8,824 nt of DNA, from NCBI GenBank assembly GCA_937967425.1, contig CALBST010000002.1, positions 1 to 8,824 of the forward strand, given 5' to 3'. The position numbers and the translations under genes were made by a program. How positions within the stretch are numbered: position 1 is the first letter of the stretch; every line of letters starts with the position of its first letter. The notes under the pieces are model-generated. The model worked only from the letters and a program-made list of their open reading frames with translations, was not told where the DNA came from and searched no databases. The DNA comes from an uncultured Caulobacteraceae bacterium. Lineage in GTDB: Bacteria; Pseudomonadota; Alphaproteobacteria; Caulobacterales; TH1-2. Positions 1 to 8,824 of the stretch are shown piece by piece.

Positions 1-1
1 C

Positions 2-37
2 GACGCTGGATTCAACGCTGGCATCGACGCTGGAATC
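2..37 (+). repeat. Short tandem repeat, three 12-bp units
   Basis: Three adjacent 12-bp units (2-13, 14-25, 26-37) share the pattern RACGCTGGNNTC. Decayed units may continue to about 61. The period is a multiple of three, so the repeat keeps the frame of the upstream gene and encodes DAGF-NAGI-DAGI. The array may extend left of the window. Confidence 0.7.
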
Positions 38-265
38 GACCTCGCAACCGACGCGAGCGCGGAGCACGCGCGCACTGGCGAGCAAGCGAGCCGGTGGAGC
101 ACGGAGCCGAACACATCGTCCACGAAGCTCGAGACGACGCCGGTGCTGGACGCGATCCAACTGCTCGCGAGCTTCGAGTGCGAACTGAACGTCGCCAAGG
201 ACAAGCGACGCTCGCGACCGTGGCGTCACTGCGAGATGCGCCGTGGGACTCCTGGCCTGTGTTGA
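2..265 (+). CDS. C-terminal end of an ImuA-like protein (partial, 5' end outside window)
   Basis: The reading frame is open from the window edge to a TGA at 263-265 and gives 87 residues. About four fifths of its codons end in G or C, far more convincing than the other two forward frames here, so the frame looks coding. The visible part starts with a run of four-residue Asp/Asn-Ala-Gly-Ile/Phe units. A Ser/Thr-rich linker follows, and then a basic tail with a KDKRRSRPWR segment. No catalytic motif falls in the window. The gene ends 23 nt inside imuB. In imuA-imuB-dnaE2 cassettes the gene in this place is imuA, a RecA- or SulA-like accessory protein of the translesion mutasome, so I infer ImuA from position. 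The tail alone is too short and too poorly conserved to prove it. Another SOS gene could sit here. Confidence 0.55.
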   Translation, partial: DAGFNAGIDAGIDLATDASAEHARTGEQASRWSTEPNTSSTKLETTPVLDAIQLLASFECELNVAKDKRRSRPWRHCEMRRGTPGLC

Positions 266-1885
266 TGCTCCGGCCTTCGCGCTGCAACTGCTGCTGCGAC
301 GCAACCCGCACTGGCGCGGACAAGCGGCGGCCGTAGTCGATCGCGACGCGCCCCACGGAACGGTGCTGTGGGCCAACGAAGCCGCGCACGTCCGCGGAGT
401 GCTCGCCGGTCAACGCTACGCGGCGGCGCTCACGCTCTGCCCGCAGTTGCAGGCCGCCGTGATCGAGGCCCAGGAACTCGCCGACGGAGTCGAGCAGACC
501 TGCGAACACCTGCGGCGGCGCTCGCCGCACGTCGAGCCCAGCGCCGACGAACCGGGAGTCTTCTGGCTCGACGCCAGCGGACTGGAGCATTGGACGGCGA
601 GCGCTGAACGCGCGAGCGAGCCGCCGCGCGAACGCTCCCGCTCCAAGCGACGCCCGGCCGCGACGGGGCCGACGCTCTTCGACGGAGGAGACGCAGCTCG
701 CGGCCTGTCGACGCCAGTTGCGAGTGAACCATCCGCTCCAGCGGCGACGCTTCGCCCCCTGCAGAGTTGGGCCAGGGGCACGCGCGCGGCGCTCGCGCGC
801 GAGGGCTTGCAGTGCGCCGTCGTCGTGGGCACGCACCACTTCAGCGTCTACGCCATCGCGCGGGCGTTGCGCGGCGAGCACGTGCTGGTGTTCGAGTCCG
901 AGCGCAGCGAGCACGAACTCATGCTGCGCGTCCCACTGCGGCGCCTGCGCCTCGATCCTCGAGCGCGCGCCGAGCTGGAGCAGTTGGCCGTGTGGCGCGT
1001 GGCCGATCTGGTGGCGCTCCCCGATTCGGACGTGCGCGAGCGCTACGGCGACGAGCTGGCGCGCCTGCATGCGCTGGCGTCGCGCAAGCTCGAGCGCGAA
1101 CTCGCGCCGGCGGCCCCCGACGACACTCCGACGCGCAGCGTGATCCTCGACACGCCGACGAGCGACCTCGAGTTGCTGCTCGCCTTGGAGAGCGAGCTGG
1201 TGGTCGAGCTGCTGGGCGCGCTGGAGCGGCGCGGTCAGGCCGCGGTCGAGCTGCTCTTCGAGCTCGAGCTCGAGAACGGCGCCGTGATCGCGGAGCGCGT
1301 CGAGCCCGCCACGCCCACGCTCGACTGCGCGCAGTTGGTGCGCCTGACGCGGCTCAAGCTCGAGCGTCGACAGCTCCCGCGCGCCGTCCAACGCGTCACC
1401 CTCAGCCTGCGCGGACGGACGCGGCGCGCGCACACCGCGCACCTGGAGTGCTTCCGTTCGGGGCGCGAGAGCGCCGGCGCTGCGCAGGCCTTCGCGGCGT
1501 TGCGCGCGGCGTTCGGCGACGACGCCGTGGTGCGAGCGCAGCGGCGCGACGTCCATCTGCCCGAAGCCAGCTTCACCTGGGAGCGCGTGGATCAACTCCA
1601 ACCGCCGCAGCCGCTCGAGCCGCTGGCCGCGCCGCTGGTGCGCCGCATCCTGAGCCGCGCGGCGGCGTTGCCGGCGCGTTCGCGACACGAGGAGGACGGC
1701 TGGATGCTGCGCGGCGTCGCGCACGGTCCGGTCCTGCGCCTGCACGGCCCCTACCCGCTCAGCGGAGGCTGGTGGCGCGCGGAAGTGGCGCGCGACTACT
1801 ACTACGCGCAGATGCACAGCGGCGCGCTGCTGTGGATCTACTTCGACCGCGTGCGCCGGCGTTGGTTCCTGCAGGGCAGCGTGTC

Positions 1886-1889
<4 letters not shown>
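243..1889 (+). CDS. imuB: ImuB, catalytically dead Y-family polymerase homologue (mutasome adaptor)
   Basis: This 548-residue protein links the translesion polymerase DnaE2 to ImuA and the sliding clamp during SOS mutagenesis. The N-terminal palm/finger part (residues 1-210) has the family pattern CVDAPAFALQLLL and VLWANEAAHVRGV. The first acidic residue (D8) remains. The catalytic Asp-Glu pair of active Y-family enzymes aligns with G105 and V106, just before FWLDASGL, so polymerase activity is not expected. Residues 117-170 are an Arg/Ser/Pro/Ala-rich insertion. A little-finger-like region spans roughly 290-400, and HLECF (400-404) sits where the clamp-binding pentapeptide is normally found. 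The C-terminal domain carries the ImuB signature GPYPLSGGWW (502-511), RDYYYAQ and RWFLQG. GTG at 243 is the first start after the in-frame stop at 186-188, with only a weak ribosome site. The gene overlaps the upstream gene by 23 nt and dnaE2 by 4 nt. Confidence 0.93.
1871..1889 (+). promoter_or_regulatory. imuB-dnaE2 GTGA overlap, start and stop coupling
   Basis: The dnaE2 start GTG (1886-1888) and the imuB stop TGA (1887-1889) share the bases GTGA. The only ribosome-site-like sequence is AGGG at 1873-1876, about 9 nt before the start and inside imuB. The arrangement suggests that ribosomes ending imuB restart on dnaE2, which would keep the two partners at matched levels. That is inference from the layout. 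Confidence 0.7.
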
Positions 1890-4999
<3,110 letters not shown>

Positions 5000-5545
5000 G
5001 GAAGAGCAGGGAGCAACCAGCCACTCACCGGGCCCCCCCACTGGACGCAACCGAGTTCGCGGGACAAGAACCGCAAGGACCTCGAGTGAGCACCGCACTC
5101 AGAGTTGGAGAAACTCAAGCCCGTCCGCACTAGTCGTGATAGGAGAAACTCCCCCCTCACCTACCGTAGAATCCGAACTACTCGAGCGCAGAGTCAACGA
5201 CTTGAGCAAAACACGCGACTAGGGACCACAACGCAGCAAGAGCGAAACTCCGACGAAGAATCGAACAAACCTCCGCTCTCTCTGCGCCGCCGAAGAACGC
5301 GCCTCAAACCTGTCGTGCGTCGAGCATCCTGGCGTATCACGCGATCGCCACGGCAAGCCAAGCGGAGCCGGCCGAAGCAGGCCATCGCCCCGAGCAAGAC
5401 CAAAACGCAAGGCCAAGACGATCGAGACCGCGAGCCGCCGCACCCTTTCGCACGCCGGTTGAGGTCAACGGCTGTGTTCACGCGAGACAGAGGCAGAGTC
5501 GCGAACGAAGGCGCGCCCCGCGGCAAAGCCAGCTAGTCGGCCCAC
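5000..5545. other. Spacer between dnaE2 and the rRNA operon, no convincing gene
   Basis: About 546 nt separate dnaE2 from the rRNA terminator. The frames that stay open here give Arg/Ser/Thr-rich, low-complexity proteins without recognisable domains or good ribosome sites. From about 5180 the + strand is poor in T (I count about 30 T against 77 A in 5221-5520), which by itself removes stop codons. A weak hairpin GAGTG/CACTC (5084-5088 with 5096-5100) lies 85 nt after dnaE2 but has no T tract. The motif GAGAAACTC occurs at 5108-5116 and 5143-5151, with a near copy at 5242-5250. I see no tRNA, insertion sequence or clear promoter. Confidence 0.65.
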
Positions 5546-5588
5546 AAACGAAAAAAGCCGCGGCCGCTCCCAAAGGAACGGCCGCGGC
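5546..5588 (-). terminator. Intrinsic terminator of the rRNA operon
   Basis: A perfect 10-bp GC stem pairs GCCGCGGCCG (5557-5566) with CGGCCGCGGC (5579-5588). After one C/A mismatch it extends by three pairs to a CAAA loop (5571-5574). On the - strand the stem is followed by six T residues (5556 down to 5551), giving a textbook Rho-independent terminator. It begins only about 8 nt after the 5S 3' end. No T tract follows on the + strand, so it should not efficiently stop transcription coming from dnaE2. Confidence 0.93.
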
Positions 5589-5596
5589 GTGGTAGG

Positions 5597-5705
5597 CCCC
5601 GGCAACAACCTACTTTCTCGCTAAAGCAATATCATCGGCGGATCCTGCTTGACGACCGTGTTCGGGATGGGAACGGGTATGGCCAGGAACCTATGATCAC
5701 CGGGA
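5597..5705 (-). rRNA. rrf: 5S ribosomal RNA, short form (about 109 nt)
   Basis: Read on the - strand, the gene has the conserved loop segment CCCGAAC, the CGCCGAUG segment and the GAAAGUAGG run before the 3' strand. The ends were set by helix I: CCGGUGAU (5703 to 5696) pairs with GUUGCCGG (5606 to 5599), and flanking pairs extend it by one or two. The total is about 109 nt against 120 in E. coli. Most of the difference lies in helix IV, which is reduced to a 4-bp stem (UUGC with GCGA) and a UUUA loop. The gene lies between the 23S gene and the terminator as the last gene of the operon. The ends are uncertain by a few bases. Confidence 0.93.
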
Positions 5706-5714
5706 TTACGTATT

Positions 5715-5753
5715 CACCGGTCGCTGGAACACTAGTTCCAACGTGGACCGGTG
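5715..5753 (-). other. Hairpin in the 23S-5S spacer
   Basis: CACCGGTC (5715-5722) is perfectly complementary to GACCGGTG (5746-5753). Inside it TGGAAC (5725-5730) pairs with GTTCCA (5735-5740) around a four-base loop. The structure begins about 10 nt upstream of the 5S 5' end in the transcript. It is a plausible substrate for the nuclease that frees pre-5S, which is inferred from position. Confidence 0.7.
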
Positions 5754-5794
5754 AGCAAAAGAAAGGTGAATCGGGTAGTGTGTGAGCGCACGAG

Positions 5795-5849
5795 ACGTGT
5801 ACACGTTGACCACTTCTCAGAAGCGCACAAGCTGTGCGTCCATGAGAAG
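5795..5849 (-). other. Palindrome and hairpin just after the 23S 3' end
   Basis: CTTCTCA (5813-5819) pairs with TGAGAAG (5843-5849), and within it CGCACA (5824-5829) pairs with TGTGCG (5833-5838) around a three-base loop. Next to it is a perfect 12-bp palindrome, ACGTGTACACGT (5795-5806). In the transcript the hairpin starts within a few bases of the mature 23S 3' end, so it probably serves as a processing or end-protecting structure. That role is inference. Confidence 0.65.
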
Positions 5850-5851
5850 GG

Positions 5852-8809
<2,958 letters not shown>

Positions 8810-8824
8810 ACTTTGTACTGTAGA
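8810..8824 (-). other. Start of the leader upstream of 23S
   Basis: Only 15 nt precede the 23S 5' end before the window stops. They do not pair obviously with the sequence after the 23S 3' end beyond two extra helix 1 pairs. Whether a 16S gene or tRNA genes lie upstream cannot be seen. Confidence 0.6.

Noticed and set aside
94..336. Small + strand frame covering the imuB start
   Set aside because: Its codon bias is worse than the 2-265 frame and the imuB frame, both of which it overlaps, and it has no family features.
12..1817. Long open frame on the - strand, 601 codons
   Set aside because: It lies antisense to imuB and its neighbour. High G/C at third positions clears stop codons from the opposite strand, and the translation has no recognisable domain.
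767..1885. Possible long N-terminal extension of DnaE2
   Set aside because: The frame is open but overlaps imuB entirely, gives low-complexity Arg/Ala sequence, and DnaE2 homology begins exactly at GTG 1886.
5194..5526. 110-codon - strand frame just past the rRNA terminator
   Set aside because: No family resemblance, no visible promoter after the terminator, and composition explained by the same strand skew.
5105..5536. 143-codon + strand frame in the spacer, TTG start
   Set aside because: T depletion alone keeps stops away. The product is a basic Arg/Ser/Thr-rich string without domains, and I see no convincing ribosome site.

Overview
The window comes from a GC-rich bacterium and holds two unrelated blocks arranged tail to tail. 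Its left 5 kb is an error-prone DNA repair operon on the + strand, and its right 3.2 kb is the 23S-5S end of an rRNA operon on the - strand. The phylum cannot be fixed from the sequence alone. The short 5S rRNA (about 109 nt, with a very short helix IV) would fit Planctomycetota, whose 5S rRNAs I recall as being about 109-111 nt. Myxococcota or another GC-rich phylum remains possible.

Positions 2-4999 carry three consecutive overlapping genes: the 3' end of an upstream gene (probably imuA), imuB (243-1889) and dnaE2 (1886-4999). This is the classic SOS mutasome layout. ImuB is a Y-family polymerase relative that has lost its catalytic acids and acts as an adaptor. DnaE2 is the C-family translesion polymerase that does the synthesis. 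ImuA is the RecA/SulA-like accessory factor. The 23-nt and 4-nt overlaps point to one transcript with translational coupling. The operon promoter, and any LexA box, lie left of the window.

Positions 5000-5545 are a spacer with no convincing gene. It is poor in T on the + strand and shows no clear terminator for dnaE2. The rRNA block follows on the - strand. Read in its direction of transcription it is a complete 23S gene (about 8809 to 5852), a spacer with two strong hairpins and a short palindrome, a short 5S gene (about 5705 to 5597), and a strong intrinsic terminator (5588 to 5546). The 16S gene and the rRNA promoter, if linked, lie right of the window.

I found no clearly new system. The best leads are the ImuB palm insertion with its alternative clamp-like motif, the missing PHP metal ligands in DnaE2, the reduced 5S helix IV, and two base differences from E. 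coli at universally important 23S sites (helix 69 and the sarcin-ricin stem).
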